Source of the DNA: Candidatus Aenigmatarchaeota archaeon
GTDB lineage: Archaea; Aenigmatarchaeota; Aenigmatarchaeia; GW2011-AR5
Direction: 5' to 3'
DNA length: 37,159 bases
Assembly (NCBI GenBank): GCA_016198685.1
Contig: JACQID010000004.1
Span: 1-37,159, forward strand
The stretch's first letter is position 1. Every line of letters starts with the position of its first letter. The notes under the pieces were generated by a model that made no database searches, had not been told where the DNA came from, and saw only the letters and a program-made list of their open reading frames with translations. Position numbers and translations under genes: made by a program. Shown one piece after another: positions 1 to 7,155 of the stretch.

Positions 1-210
1 AGCGCACGTTTTCGCAAACACGGACGATCCGTCAATCAGGCGGTAATAGCGGTCGTTCCCTAAGCAGTAGTATCCTGAAGACGTGACCATACCTGTCGGG
101 TTGGCGAAATCTGAGACAGCGTCTTTTATATCGTCAAGAAATGATGCGGAAGAGAATGAAATGACGAAAAGAAATGCTATAATCGCTATTTGGCGTTTAT
201 ATACCATCAT
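1..210 (-). CDS. Secreted hypothetical protein, N-terminal part only
   Basis: The reverse strand opens with two consecutive ATG codons (210 and 207) and stays open to the window edge, giving 70 residues. The N-terminus is a Sec-type signal peptide: a short basic start (MVYKRQ), a hydrophobic run (IAIIAFLFVISF) and a small-residue cleavage region (SSAS). The visible mature part contains two Cys and several Tyr (SGYYCLGNDRYYRLID) and looks extracellular. The C-terminus lies outside the window, so no family can be assigned. The next gene upstream on the same strand ends only 26 bp away, so the two may be co-transcribed. Confidence 0.6.
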   Translation of the reverse strand, partial: MMVYKRQIAIIAFLFVISFSSASFLDDIKDAVSDFANPTGMVTSSGYYCLGNDRYYRLIDGSSVFAKTCA

Positions 211-235
211 TTCATTTGTTTAGGTGAATATATAT

Positions 236-1498
236 CTATTCAAGATGCGTATCTTCCGCTCGTGCAATTTCTACCTCTACAACTTCACCCGCTAAATGCG
301 GGCCACGCAATACTACTGGTTTATAGGCATAGTTTCTGCCGAGCCATGTGCCTTTATCCGGCTTGTATTCGTCAACAAGAACGGTGCCCTTCCAGCCTAT
401 CCATTTCTGATTGCTTTCAAGCATGAGATCTTTGACTACTCGGCTCAGAATCCGGGTTCGTTCTTTCTTTATGTCAGAAGCCACCTGCTTCATCTTAGCT
501 GCAGGGGTATTCGGTCTCCACCCGTAAGCGGAAATATTCACGAAGTCTGGCCTAGTTTCTTCTATAAACCTTACGGTTTCTGCAAATTCCTCCTCTGTCT
601 CTGCCGGATGCCCGACAATGATATCCGTCCATACGGTCATTTCCGGAAATGCCGCCTTGAATTTTTTGATGACTATTTTGTATTCATCGGTGGAATTTTT
701 CCTGTTCATTTTCTTGAGCATGGAATTGCTGCCCGATTGCTGCGGCACATGCAGGAACTTGAATACCTTTTCGTTTTTGTATGCTTCAATCAGTTCATCG
801 ATTATCGGCAGTACTGATGCCGGATGAAGCATGCCTATGCGAATGAAAAAATCACCTTGCAGTCCAGTTATCTTGTTTATCAGATCTGGAAGAAGGATTC
901 CATTGTCGTTGTAACCCGCAACTTCCTGCCCTGTTATCCAAAATTCGCGTACTCCTTCAACCAGTGAAAGTTCGATCTCCTTGACGATGTCCCTTGCGGG
1001 ATAAGGATACTGTCCGCCCTTGGCAAATTTTGTTGAGCAGAATGAGCAGAAATAACCGCAGCCTGACTGGACCTCCATTATGCGTATCGTGCCGTTTTGT
1101 ATCTTGGGCATGAGAACCTTCGGCGTCTTGCTCTTGCCTAATAATACGGTCTTTTCGCCGGCTAGTGTATTGTCGACCACGGTTTCTATTTCCGCAACCC
1201 TGTTGGTTCCTATCTGGCTCAATTCAGGATAATCCTTTCCAAGATTGACAGCCTCAGGCAGGCATCCCGCAAGCACGAGTTTCTTTCCTTTGTTCCGTAG
1301 CTGCTCTATGCGGTGCCGTTCTTTATTCTCGGTCTTCTGCTTGACCGAGCACAGATTAAGAATGACGAGGTCGGCTTTTTCATCGTTCTCTACAAGCTCA
1401 TATCCTTTCTGCTTCAATGTTCCGCCCATTATCTGGGAATCCATCTGGTTGCTGCTGCAGCCATATGTTTCTATATAGACTTTCTTTTTGTCGCTCAC
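236..1498 (-). CDS. tRNA t6A37 methylthiotransferase (MiaB/CDKAL1-like, radical SAM)
   Basis: The 420-aa protein has the full methylthiotransferase layout. The N-terminal UPF0004 domain carries three cluster Cys (C14, C50, C79). The radical-SAM domain has the CxxxCxxC triad at C147, C151 and C154. A C-terminal TRAM RNA-binding domain covers about residues 360-415. By family this enzyme uses two [4Fe-4S] clusters to add a methylthio group to t6A at position 37 of ANN-decoding tRNAs. Length and order match the archaeal/eukaryotic e-MtaB class rather than bacterial MiaB, although the exact substrate is inferred from family. The start codon is GTG at 1498. A TATA-like box at 1520-1526 lies about 25 bp upstream and is shared with the divergent aEF-1beta gene. 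Fe-S assembly genes lie 0.7 kb away. Confidence 0.92.
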   Translation of the reverse strand: MSDKKKVYIETYGCSSNQMDSQIMGGTLKQKGYELVENDEKADLVILNLCSVKQKTENKERHRIEQLRNKGKKLVLAGCLPEAVNLGKDYPELSQIGTNRVAEIETVVDNTLAGEKTVLLGKSKTPKVLMPKIQNGTIRIMEVQSGCGYFCSFCSTKFAKGGQYPYPARDIVKEIELSLVEGVREFWITGQEVAGYNDNGILLPDLINKITGLQGDFFIRIGMLHPASVLPIIDELIEAYKNEKVFKFLHVPQQSGSNSMLKKMNRKNSTDEYKIVIKKFKAAFPEMTVWTDIIVGHPAETEEEFAETVRFIEETRPDFVNISAYGWRPNTPAAKMKQVASDIKKERTRILSRVVKDLMLESNQKWIGWKGTVLVDEYKPDKGTWLGRNYAYKPVVLRGPHLAGEVVEVEIARAEDTHLE

Positions 1499-1518
1499 GT
1501 TACCAGTTTTTTGGTTAA

Positions 1519-1527
1519 CTATATATG
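1519..1527. promoter_or_regulatory. Shared bidirectional TATA box
   Basis: The run TATATAT at 1520-1526 sits almost exactly midway between the GTG start of the methylthiotransferase (1498, minus) and the ATG of aEF-1beta (1549, plus). It is about 25 bp from each. That spacing is what archaeal TBP/TFB promoters show for leaderless transcripts, so one nearly symmetric box could serve both genes. There is no Shine-Dalgarno motif on either side. Confidence 0.5.
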
Positions 1528-1548
1528 CTTTTGCTACAATGTTCGCCT

Positions 1549-1806
1549 ATGGGTATGGTTGCAGTTACGCTTAACATAATGCCCGCATCAGTAGATACTG
1601 ATCTTGCAAAAATCAAGGATGAGATAAAGAAGCTGCAGATAAACGTGAAAACCATCGAAGAGAAACCCGTGGCCTTTGGTCTTAGGAAACTTGAGGTCCT
1701 ATTCACTATGGAAGACGCCGATGGTGGCATTGACAGGATTGAAGAAGCTATCGGCAAGATTGAAGGCGTAGAAAGTGTGGAAGCCGGCGACATCAGTTTG
1801 GTCTGA
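1549..1806 (+). CDS. ef1b: Translation elongation factor aEF-1beta
   Basis: The 85-aa product MGMVAVTLNIMPASVDTDL... is a typical archaeal EF-1beta, the small guanine-nucleotide exchange factor for aEF-1A. It has the family's alternating beta-alpha pattern: an opening VAVTLNIMP strand, an I(K)DEIKKL helix, a PVAFGLRKLEVLFTMED segment, and the closing helix and strand (GKIEGVESVEAGDISLV). The frame is open from 1525, but that longer start overlaps the TATA box. ATG 1549 gives the family-typical MG(x)V start and lies about 25 bp after the box, so it is preferred. The gene is convergent with the Nudix gene and ends 6 bp from it. Confidence 0.93.
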   Translation: MGMVAVTLNIMPASVDTDLAKIKDEIKKLQINVKTIEEKPVAFGLRKLEVLFTMEDADGGIDRIEEAIGKIEGVESVEAGDISLV

Positions 1807-1812
1807 TTTTAT

Positions 1813-2193
1813 CTATAAAAAATACCCCATTACATCTTTTGGCCAAAGAGCCACTGCTTCATTGTCGCATTTATACGGAACTTCTTTTCTTGGAACCCAT
1901 AATGCCTCGATCAAGTCACTGCCGGGATGCAGATTCACATCGTCCGGAATGCATAGATACCATGCAACTGAATTTCTGTCATTAATCATAGTGCAAATAT
2001 ATCGGGCAAGGCTGACATCTATTCCTGCCTCTTCGTAGGCGCATCGTATAATGCCGTCAAGCTCGTTTTCTCTTGGCTGAAGCTTTTCGCCTGGCAGATG
2101 CCATTTATCTGCAAGAAATCCATAGGGAACTTTCTTTCCTATAAGGACATGGTCACGGTGCAGGTCATGAACAATTAGGGCTACGGCGTTCAT
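1813..2193 (-). CDS. Nudix-family hydrolase
   Basis: The 126-aa protein (ATG 2193) starts MNAVALIVHDL and contains an easily aligned Nudix box, LPGEKLQPRE...IIRCAYEEAGI. The core EExG(I) and the lead-in LPG are present. Two positions deviate from GX5EX7REUXEEXGU: the first Gly of the box is Glu, and the Glu of REU is Cys. The family cleaves nucleoside diphosphates linked to another moiety. The altered box makes substrate and activity uncertain. An upstream GTG/ATG extension to 2247 exists but overlaps the preceding gene and adds residues unlike the family. Its 3' end meets aEF-1beta head-on. Confidence 0.72.
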   Translation of the reverse strand: MNAVALIVHDLHRDHVLIGKKVPYGFLADKWHLPGEKLQPRENELDGIIRCAYEEAGIDVSLARYICTMINDRNSVAWYLCIPDDVNLHPGSDLIEALWVPRKEVPYKCDNEAVALWPKDVMGYFL

Positions 2194-2224
2194 AATAATA
2201 ACTTTTTTGTTGCTCAAGACGAAA

Positions 2225-2755
2225 TCAGACAGAGGCGCTCTTTCCACAGCCGCAGGTCGCCTTGGCGTTTGGATTGTTCACTTTAAAGCCAGAAGCCTGA
2301 AGGCTTTCAATATAGTCTATGGTAGAGCCGTCTACTTTTCCGGCTTCTTTTTTATTCATGTATATTTTTATGCCCCTGTCTTGTGCTATAACATCGTCAT
2401 TCTTGGGCATGTCAAATTCCATTGTGTAGCTATATCCTGCACAGCCGCCAGGTCTCACGCCGAACCGGAGGCCCTGGCCGGGCTTGGATTCTATTCCAAG
2501 TTCCTTCATCTTCTTCGCTGCGACGTCAGTAAGCGACACAGATGCCCTATCAGAACCATTGCCATCCTGCTTCAGATCATTTAGTTTTTTCAGAAGCAGA
2601 TTCGTCTCAACGCCCTGCATTTTCGCCGCAGTTTCTATCGTATCTGACATATCGGCGCCGCAGCCGAGCTTCATGTCAAAGGATCTTAAAACTTCAACCG
2701 CGCCAGGATAGTTCTCAAGGACTTCCCCAAGCGGCATCTGAGCCGTTATTGCCAT
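2225..2755 (-). CDS. DUF1858-HesB/IscA fusion, A-type Fe-S carrier
   Basis: The 176-aa protein has two domains. Residues 1-60 (MAITAQMPLGEVLENYPGAV..., with a GCGAD motif) resemble DUF1858, a small domain common in redox and Fe-S proteins. Residues about 75-176 are a HesB/IscA/ErpA A-type carrier with its three conserved Cys: one in GGCAGYSY and two in the C-terminal CGCGKS. Known A-type carriers deliver Fe-S clusters to client enzymes. The fusion to DUF1858 is less usual and suggests redox-linked cluster transfer. ATG 2755 is chosen; GTG 2764 is an alternative that would overlap the ferredoxin stop. The ferredoxin gene is directly upstream on the same strand, and the radical-SAM methylthiotransferase nearby is a plausible client. 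Confidence 0.85.
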   Translation of the reverse strand: MAITAQMPLGEVLENYPGAVEVLRSFDMKLGCGADMSDTIETAAKMQGVETNLLLKKLNDLKQDGNGSDRASVSLTDVAAKKMKELGIESKPGQGLRFGVRPGGCAGYSYTMEFDMPKNDDVIAQDRGIKIYMNKKEAGKVDGSTIDYIESLQASGFKVNNPNAKATCGCGKSASV

Positions 2756-2763
2756 AAAAATCA

Positions 2764-3015
2764 CTAGATTATCTTCTTGCCCGTTTCCTTGTCTATTATG
2801 TGTATTATATTCGCCGGGCAGCCTTCAGCAGCCTGCTTGTTGCATTCAAGGTCAATCTCATCTACCTCGAGAATGTGAAGATCGCCTTCCTTATGTGAGC
2901 CGACAAGGTCGGCCTTGCCATCATCCGCCATGACCCAGTGCTTGTCAGCAAGTGCCGCGCAGACACCTGCGCCTATGCATCCGGATCTCTGGTATTCTAT
3001 TCGGTATTTGCCCAT
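2764..3015 (-). CDS. Ferredoxin with three cluster Cys ([3Fe-4S] type)
   Basis: From ATG 3015 the product is an 83-aa ferredoxin: GKYRIEYQRSGCIGAGVC ... AAEGCPANIIHI. The cluster motif is CxxAxxC...CP. The position that holds Cys or Asp in [4Fe-4S] single-cluster ferredoxins of Pyrococcus is Ala here, which leaves three Cys ligands. This matches the [3Fe-4S] ferredoxins known from actinobacteria. One extra Cys (LECNK) occupies the place of a disulfide Cys of the Pyrococcus protein, while its partner is missing. The protein is cytosolic and carries electrons; its partner is not evident. It lies just upstream of the HesB fusion. A longer frame to 3099 has no homologous residues. Confidence 0.82.
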   Translation of the reverse strand: MGKYRIEYQRSGCIGAGVCAALADKHWVMADDGKADLVGSHKEGDLHILEVDEIDLECNKQAAEGCPANIIHIIDKETGKKII

Positions 3016-3091
3016 AATTATCTCATCATGATTAAATTCAAAGTTTAAAAATCTACTGTTTTCAGACAGTATATCTGCATATAGGCGGCTA

Positions 3092-3199
3092 TTAATCATC
3101 TGTATTTTTCTTGCGTATTTTCGGATAAATTTTGTCCCAGACCATCCTGAAGTCTTTTTCTAATAATTCAAACGCTTTCGTATGGGCTTCATCTCTCAT
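3092..3199 (-). CDS. Possible 35-aa peptide
   Basis: An ATG at 3199 opens a 35-codon frame reading MRDEAHTKAFELLEKDFRMVW followed by DKIYPKIRKKNTDD and a stop at 3092. It is amphipathic and charged, with a likely helix. The AT-rich box TTATTTAAA (3221-3229) is about 26 bp upstream of this ATG and also about 26 bp upstream of the FEN-1 ATG on the other strand. The same geometry occurs at other divergent pairs in this window, which is the main reason to take the frame seriously. It does not overlap the preferred ferredoxin start. I do not recognise a family. Confidence 0.35.
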   Translation of the reverse strand: MRDEAHTKAFELLEKDFRMVWDKIYPKIRKKNTDD

Positions 3200-3219
3200 G
3201 CAATAAAAATCATCTTACA

Positions 3220-3230
3220 GTTATTTAAAC
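3220..3230. promoter_or_regulatory. TATA box for FEN-1, possibly bidirectional
   Basis: TTATTTAAAC lies 25-26 bp before the FEN-1 ATG (3251), the expected archaeal TATA-to-start spacing for a leaderless mRNA. It is equally far from ATG 3199 of the small minus-strand frame. A purine-rich AAGGGGA at 3234-3240 could also act as a ribosome binding site for FEN-1. Confidence 0.45.
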
Positions 3231-3250
3231 GGCAAGGGGAAAATTACATT

Positions 3251-4246
3251 ATGGGCATACAGCTAACGCCCCTGGCAAAAGGAAGGCAGATAGAAATAAG
3301 CGAGCTTTCGGGAAGGATCATTGCAGTTGATGCCCTGAACTGGATTTATCAATTCCTGTCAATAATACGGCAAAGAGATGGACAGCCATTGATGGATTCT
3401 TCCGGCAATATTACTTCCCATCTCTCAGGGATATTTTACCGCTCCCTGAATCTTATGGAAGCCGGAGTAAAGCTTGTCTATGTTTTTGACGGCAAACCAC
3501 CTAAATTGAAGGAAAAAACCGCAGAACTGCGTCGGGAAGCAAGAAAAGAAGCTGCTGAGAAATGGCAAGCTGCAAGGGAACGCGGAGATGACGAAGAAGC
3601 AAAAAAGTACGCAATGCGTTCTTCAGTCATAACGAATCAGATGCTTGAGGAATCTCGTTTGCTGCTTGACGCTATGGGGATTCCTTGGATAATCGCTCCT
3701 TCTGAAGGCGAAGCTCTTTGTTCTGTCATGGTTGCCAAGGGTGATGCATATGCCGCGGCAACGCAGGACTATGATGCTTTCCTTTTCGGGTGCTCGCGGG
3801 TCGTAAGGAACCTCTCGATCTCAAACAATAAGCGCAACATATTTCCGGAGATGCTGACGGTCAAGGACTTGACAGAATCACTGGGCATAACGCGGGAGCA
3901 ACTTATCTTATTAGGCATCCTTGTCGGGACAGACTATAACCCAGGGGGAATTAACGGCATAGGCCCGAAGAAGGCATTGGCGCTAGTGAAAAAATATCCG
4001 ACACTCAATGAGATTCTTCCTAACATCCAATGGCCGTTTGAAGTACCTATGCAGGAAATATTTGACTTCTTCTACACGCCCATAGAAGCCGCTTACGAGA
4101 TAAAATTCAAGCCCCTTGACACTGAAAAAGTCAAAGAGATACTGTGTAACCGGCATGAGTTTTCTATTGAACGCATAGAGAGCGGTCTTGCAAGAATCCA
4201 GGAAACAAAGGCCGCCGGCCAGAAATCATTGAATAAGTGGTTTTAG
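3251..4246 (+). CDS. fen: Flap endonuclease FEN-1
   Basis: The 331-aa protein starts at MGIQLTPLAKG, the canonical archaeal FEN-1 start; the open frame extends 69 bp further upstream but without family residues. Active-site acidic residues are all present: D27, D80 (YVFDGKPP), E152/E154 (PSEGEA), D173/D175 (TQDYDA), and the Asp of GTDYNPGG, followed by the helix-hairpin-helix INGIGPKKALALV. The C-terminal QKSLNKWF is a canonical PIP box that binds the PCNA clamp. FEN-1 removes 5' flaps during Okazaki-fragment maturation and base-excision repair. Its promoter is the box at 3220-3230. The gene ends 33 bp before the corrected end of the convergent membrane-protein operon. Confidence 0.97.
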   Translation: MGIQLTPLAKGRQIEISELSGRIIAVDALNWIYQFLSIIRQRDGQPLMDSSGNITSHLSGIFYRSLNLMEAGVKLVYVFDGKPPKLKEKTAELRREARKEAAEKWQAARERGDDEEAKKYAMRSSVITNQMLEESRLLLDAMGIPWIIAPSEGEALCSVMVAKGDAYAAATQDYDAFLFGCSRVVRNLSISNNKRNIFPEMLTVKDLTESLGITREQLILLGILVGTDYNPGGINGIGPKKALALVKKYPTLNEILPNIQWPFEVPMQEIFDFFYTPIEAAYEIKFKPLDTEKVKEILCNRHEFSIERIESGLARIQETKAAGQKSLNKWF

Positions 4247-4260
4247 ATAAAATTAAAATG

Positions 4261-4275
4261 AAAAAAAGAAATCGA
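4261..4275 (-). terminator. Oligo-T terminator of the membrane-protein operon
   Basis: Read on the minus strand, the extended stop of the last operon gene (4280) is followed within a few bases by ATTTC and a run of seven T (4261-4267), then another T-rich stretch. Archaeal RNA polymerase terminates at such oligo-T tracts without a hairpin. The position, just past the frameshift-corrected stop codon, supports 4280 rather than 4341 as the true gene end. Confidence 0.45.
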
Positions 4276-4279
4276 TAAT

Positions 4280-4685
4280 TTATCGTGGCAATGCGCAGTA
4301 TGTGTTGCCAGAGGTAGCAGTTCTATTAATGGTCGTGGTATCAACCAGTGTCAGATGCACTCGGCAAACTGCATCCGCATTTTGCGACTATACATGTTTG
4401 AGTATCTGCAAATTTAGCCTCTTGGCATAATTCCGCAATATCTAAAGTGCTTGCCTCTGCATCGCCGGGTTTTCTATATTGTGCTTTTGATAAGGGCACC
4501 CTGTCTATATCGCAATTATATGCATTAACAAAAGTGGCGCATGCCGTAGATATGGCATTATTGAGTTCTATTGAATTCTGCCCCTGCCCTACATTCACGG
4601 CGAAGAAGCCGCCTATGACCATGAGAACAAGGACAGCTATCGCAACGATAACAATTGTGTTTATGGGGAGAGAAACGCCCTTCAT
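4280..4685 (-). CDS. Pilin-like membrane protein, apparent 1-nt frameshift
   Basis: The frame begins MKGVSLPINTIVIVAIAVLVL, a K-G motif followed by a long hydrophobic helix as in class III (prepilin-like) signal sequences. As read, the frame stops at 4341 after 114 aa. At 4380-4383 there is a run of four T on the plus strand. Removing one base joins the reading to a second frame ending LVDTTTINRTATSGNTYCALPR at 4280. The corrected product is 134 aa, exactly the length of the adjacent paralogue at 4719-5123, and retains regularly spaced Cys. The frameshift may be a sequencing or assembly error, a real mutation, or programmed slippage. It is the last gene of the 13-gene operon. Function is unknown; a minor pilin or pseudopilin-like subunit is inferred from the N-terminus. 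Confidence 0.6.
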
Positions 4686-4718
4686 GTTTTCATATTGGGA
4701 TCGGGATTATATAAAGAT

Positions 4719-5123
4719 TCATTCTTCAGCAGAAGGCGGGCAGAATGCAGCGCAGCATATTCGGGCGCATGAAAAATCAAGGCTCCCGCTCCCTGAGCAT
4801 TCTACAATGCCGGTCCTCTGGCAAGCGGCTTTGAGGTTTTGTGCTTTTTCTGAGAGTTGCGCCTGTGTTTCCGAAGCCTTGGTTATATCTTCTGAATCGG
4901 CTCCCGGCGGAAGCGATACGGATGTAAAATCAAGATGGCGGCTCTGTTCACATTGCGTTCTTGCGATGTATTCGCCGCACACGCTCACTATCGTCTGCCT
5001 TGCTTTTAGCTCTTCGGTCGCTGGAGTGAAAGAGCCAAAGAAAAACATCAACACCGCCCCAAGAACGATGATGGACAGTATGACTATGACAATTGTTTCT
5101 ACCGGCAGTGCCGAGCCTTTCAT
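4719..5123 (-). CDS. Pilin-like membrane protein with Cys-rich tail
   Basis: From ATG 5123 the 134-aa product starts MKGSALPVETIVIVILSIIVLGAVLMFFF. It is closely similar in layout to the next gene (MKGVSLPINTIVIV...): K-G, then a small polar stretch with an LP motif, then a hydrophobic helix of about 20 residues. The remaining 100 residues are predicted to be outside the membrane. They contain a C-x7-C pair (CQRTGIVEC) and a CARICCAAFC cluster near the C-terminus, suggesting disulfides. The K-G resembles a prepilin peptidase site and the Glu seven residues on (VETI) fits loosely. It belongs to the minus-strand operon 12215-4280, 32 bp after the preceding gene. An ATG two codons upstream is possible. 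Confidence 0.7.
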   Translation of the reverse strand: MKGSALPVETIVIVILSIIVLGAVLMFFFGSFTPATEELKARQTIVSVCGEYIARTQCEQSRHLDFTSVSLPPGADSEDITKASETQAQLSEKAQNLKAACQRTGIVECSGSGSLDFSCARICCAAFCPPSAEE

Positions 5124-5155
5124 TGTCATATATTTGCCGTTTAGTATATATTACT

Positions 5156-6298
5156 TTAGAATCCGCCTTGACATTCGTATCCTATCCGCGTGGCGGTGCA
5201 TTCAGGGTTGGCGCATATTTCAATCTCTGCCCATGTCCCGCCGAATGCATGGCAGCAAGTCTGGCTCCCTTCTTTTTCCGAGCGGTCGCAGAAATATGAG
5301 CCTGTGCATGCATAATTTCCGTAAATGCCGCCGCTTACCATGTTTTCTCCAATTGCCGCAAGCGAGGTGCCGCAGGTATATATTTGTCCCCCGGAGCATA
5401 TCGCATCCCCTATACGTTGTATATTGTATCTTCCTGCACTCGATGCGCAATTCAGCGCAATTGATGTGCCTGTGGATCTTACGGGAAGCGTGAAGCGTGC
5501 TTCCACGAATTGAATATCGTCGAAATGCCGGTTGAGAACGCCTTTATCCGTTACTACAGAATCAACGGCATAACGAAGATCGATGCCCTTCTGTCCTTCT
5601 GCGGCTTCTATTGACGTAGAGATGCTTTCTACGTTTGTATCGACGTTTCCGCCGGACAGCCTTGCGATTGCTGAAATTATCCTGTTGCGCACCTCATCTT
5701 CGTAAGCTCTTGAACTCATATCGGACGTTGAATATTGGCGTGCCGCAATCGTTTCGGTTACTGTGCGCTCAACGGTATTGCCTTTCTCTATCATGAGCGG
5801 AAGAAGCACGGCAACTGAATACTCCCTCAAGAAAGACGCGCGTGCGCTTGACTCAAAGAAATTTATTCCTATTGTGCCTTTAGCGTGCAGATTGACTCTG
5901 TCATCTAGTATCTCAAACTCGGGATTTATCCCGTTCAAGTTGAGAATAATCCTGTTTATGTCAAGGCTCCTTTCAGGAAGAAGGCTCTTGGCATTCTGTG
6001 ACAGCCGCTCTTGCACGAATTCCTTTGTCACGCCGGACTTCCAATCCCAGCTTGCGGATTCTTTGGCAAGCAAGAACACCGATTCAGGAGCGGCGATCTT
6101 CCAGAACGCGTCAAGGCTTCTGTTTGCTGCCCAATAAACATTGTTTACGGTGTAAAGCTTTGCTTCTTCCTGTGCCATGAATATCTGTCTTCCTGTGGAT
6201 GTTATTATGAACACTACAAGTATTACGGAAAATCCAACGACCATGATGGTCATGAACAGGGATTGTATTGCCCCTCCTTGCCCTTTCAGGTCAGTCAC
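5156..6298 (-). CDS. Bitopic membrane protein, KGQ-type leader, Cys module
   Basis: The 380-aa protein begins (GTG 6298) MTDLKGQGGAIQSLFMTIMVV, a K-G-Q followed by a 25-residue hydrophobic helix, the closest match in the operon to the archaeal class III signal peptide. The ectodomain (about 45-380) is alpha/beta-like up to residue 290. It ends with a Cys module C-x7-C-x21-C-x5-C-x10-CC followed by CANPEC...C. The same C-x7-C ... C-x10-CC spacing occurs twice in the neighbour 6291-7154. The gene overlaps the end of that neighbour by 8 bp, so the two are translationally coupled. I recognise no enzymatic motif; a large pilin-like or structural envelope subunit is the best guess. Confidence 0.72.
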   Translation of the reverse strand: MTDLKGQGGAIQSLFMTIMVVGFSVILVVFIITSTGRQIFMAQEEAKLYTVNNVYWAANRSLDAFWKIAAPESVFLLAKESASWDWKSGVTKEFVQERLSQNAKSLLPERSLDINRIILNLNGINPEFEILDDRVNLHAKGTIGINFFESSARASFLREYSVAVLLPLMIEKGNTVERTVTETIAARQYSTSDMSSRAYEDEVRNRIISAIARLSGGNVDTNVESISTSIEAAEGQKGIDLRYAVDSVVTDKGVLNRHFDDIQFVEARFTLPVRSTGTSIALNCASSAGRYNIQRIGDAICSGGQIYTCGTSLAAIGENMVSGGIYGNYACTGSYFCDRSEKEGSQTCCHAFGGTWAEIEICANPECTATRIGYECQGGF

Positions 6299-7154
6299 TT
6301 GTTGTCACCTTCACGTAGCCTGTTCTGTCCTTATAGAAAAGCGGTATCTTTGCTTCGGCAATCTTGCCCTGTATCTCCAGAACTTTAGGGTCGATGGAGC
6401 AGCAATAAGGCGTCTTGCCGGCATTTGCAAGTTTGCATGATTCTTCGTACTCCGGCAGTCGTATCGTGCCGCCGCATCCTCCGCCGGAACATATGCCTTT
6501 TTCCAGGGGACCGCACTTTACAACCCCGATTCTTTCCTTCTCAGGTCGGTCATATTTATGATCAAGCCACTTATTGTAATCTTCTTCGCTCGCAGCGATG
6601 CAGCATATCTTTCGTGCTTCCGTGAATGAACGGCTGCAAGAGTTTGCGCCGCCTTCTATTTCAATCTTGCCGGCATTGCAGTCTCCCATGAGAACCCCGC
6701 TGCTGAACCCGCCGGAAACTTGCTGGACACAGACGCCCTGCAGGTCGCTACCGCATTTCTGAAGGCTGCCGGACTGAAGGATCGGCATATCTTCCCCGTC
6801 GGTCTCAAGGCTTATCTCATAATAGTTCAGGTCATATTCTCCCAGGAATCTTGACATCTCTATTCCGAGCCTTTCTTTCTTTGCAGGATCCATGCCCTTT
6901 TGGATGAAAGCCTCATACATATGAGTCATTATCGATCTTCCTTCAACCGTGGCGTTCGTAAGTATGCTCGCAACTGTGTAAGGCGTGTTTATCACGTCCA
7001 GATAATTTACTGCGTATACTGCTTGACCCGGATTCAGAGGGCAGAATGGCAATTCAACGCATATGAGCATGAATAACAGAACTATGAGAGATATCACTAT
7101 AGCTATAATCAGGATTTTTGTCCCAAGAACGCTGTCTATGAATCCTTTCTGCAT
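6291..7154 (-). CDS. Bitopic membrane protein with duplicated six-Cys module
   Basis: The 287-aa product starts MQKGFIDSVLGTKILIIAIVI: K-G, then a hydrophobic helix at about 12-35. The outer domain contains two copies of a six-Cys module. Copy 1 is C134-x7-C142-x16-C159-x13-C173-x10-C184C185. Copy 2 is C214-x7-C222-x4-C227-x12-C240-x10-C251C252. The fixed x7 and x10 spacings and the terminal CC pair are seen again in the next gene. Such regular Cys imply disulfide-bonded, secreted mini-domains; I do not know a named family. It starts 1 bp after the upstream stop and overlaps the downstream start, deep inside the operon. Confidence 0.72.
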   Translation of the reverse strand: MQKGFIDSVLGTKILIIAIVISLIVLLFMLICVELPFCPLNPGQAVYAVNYLDVINTPYTVASILTNATVEGRSIMTHMYEAFIQKGMDPAKKERLGIEMSRFLGEYDLNYYEISLETDGEDMPILQSGSLQKCGSDLQGVCVQQVSGGFSSGVLMGDCNAGKIEIEGGANSCSRSFTEARKICCIAASEEDYNKWLDHKYDRPEKERIGVVKCGPLEKGICSGGGCGGTIRLPEYEESCKLANAGKTPYCCSIDPKVLEIQGKIAEAKIPLFYKDRTGYVKVTTSD

Positions 7155-7155
7155 T

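Noticed and set aside
4447-5493. Long plus-strand open frame of 348 codons opposite the pilin-like genes
   Set aside because: It is antisense to three coupled genes with sensible N-terminal helices and has low-complexity, Cys/Arg-rich translation typical of a shadow frame.
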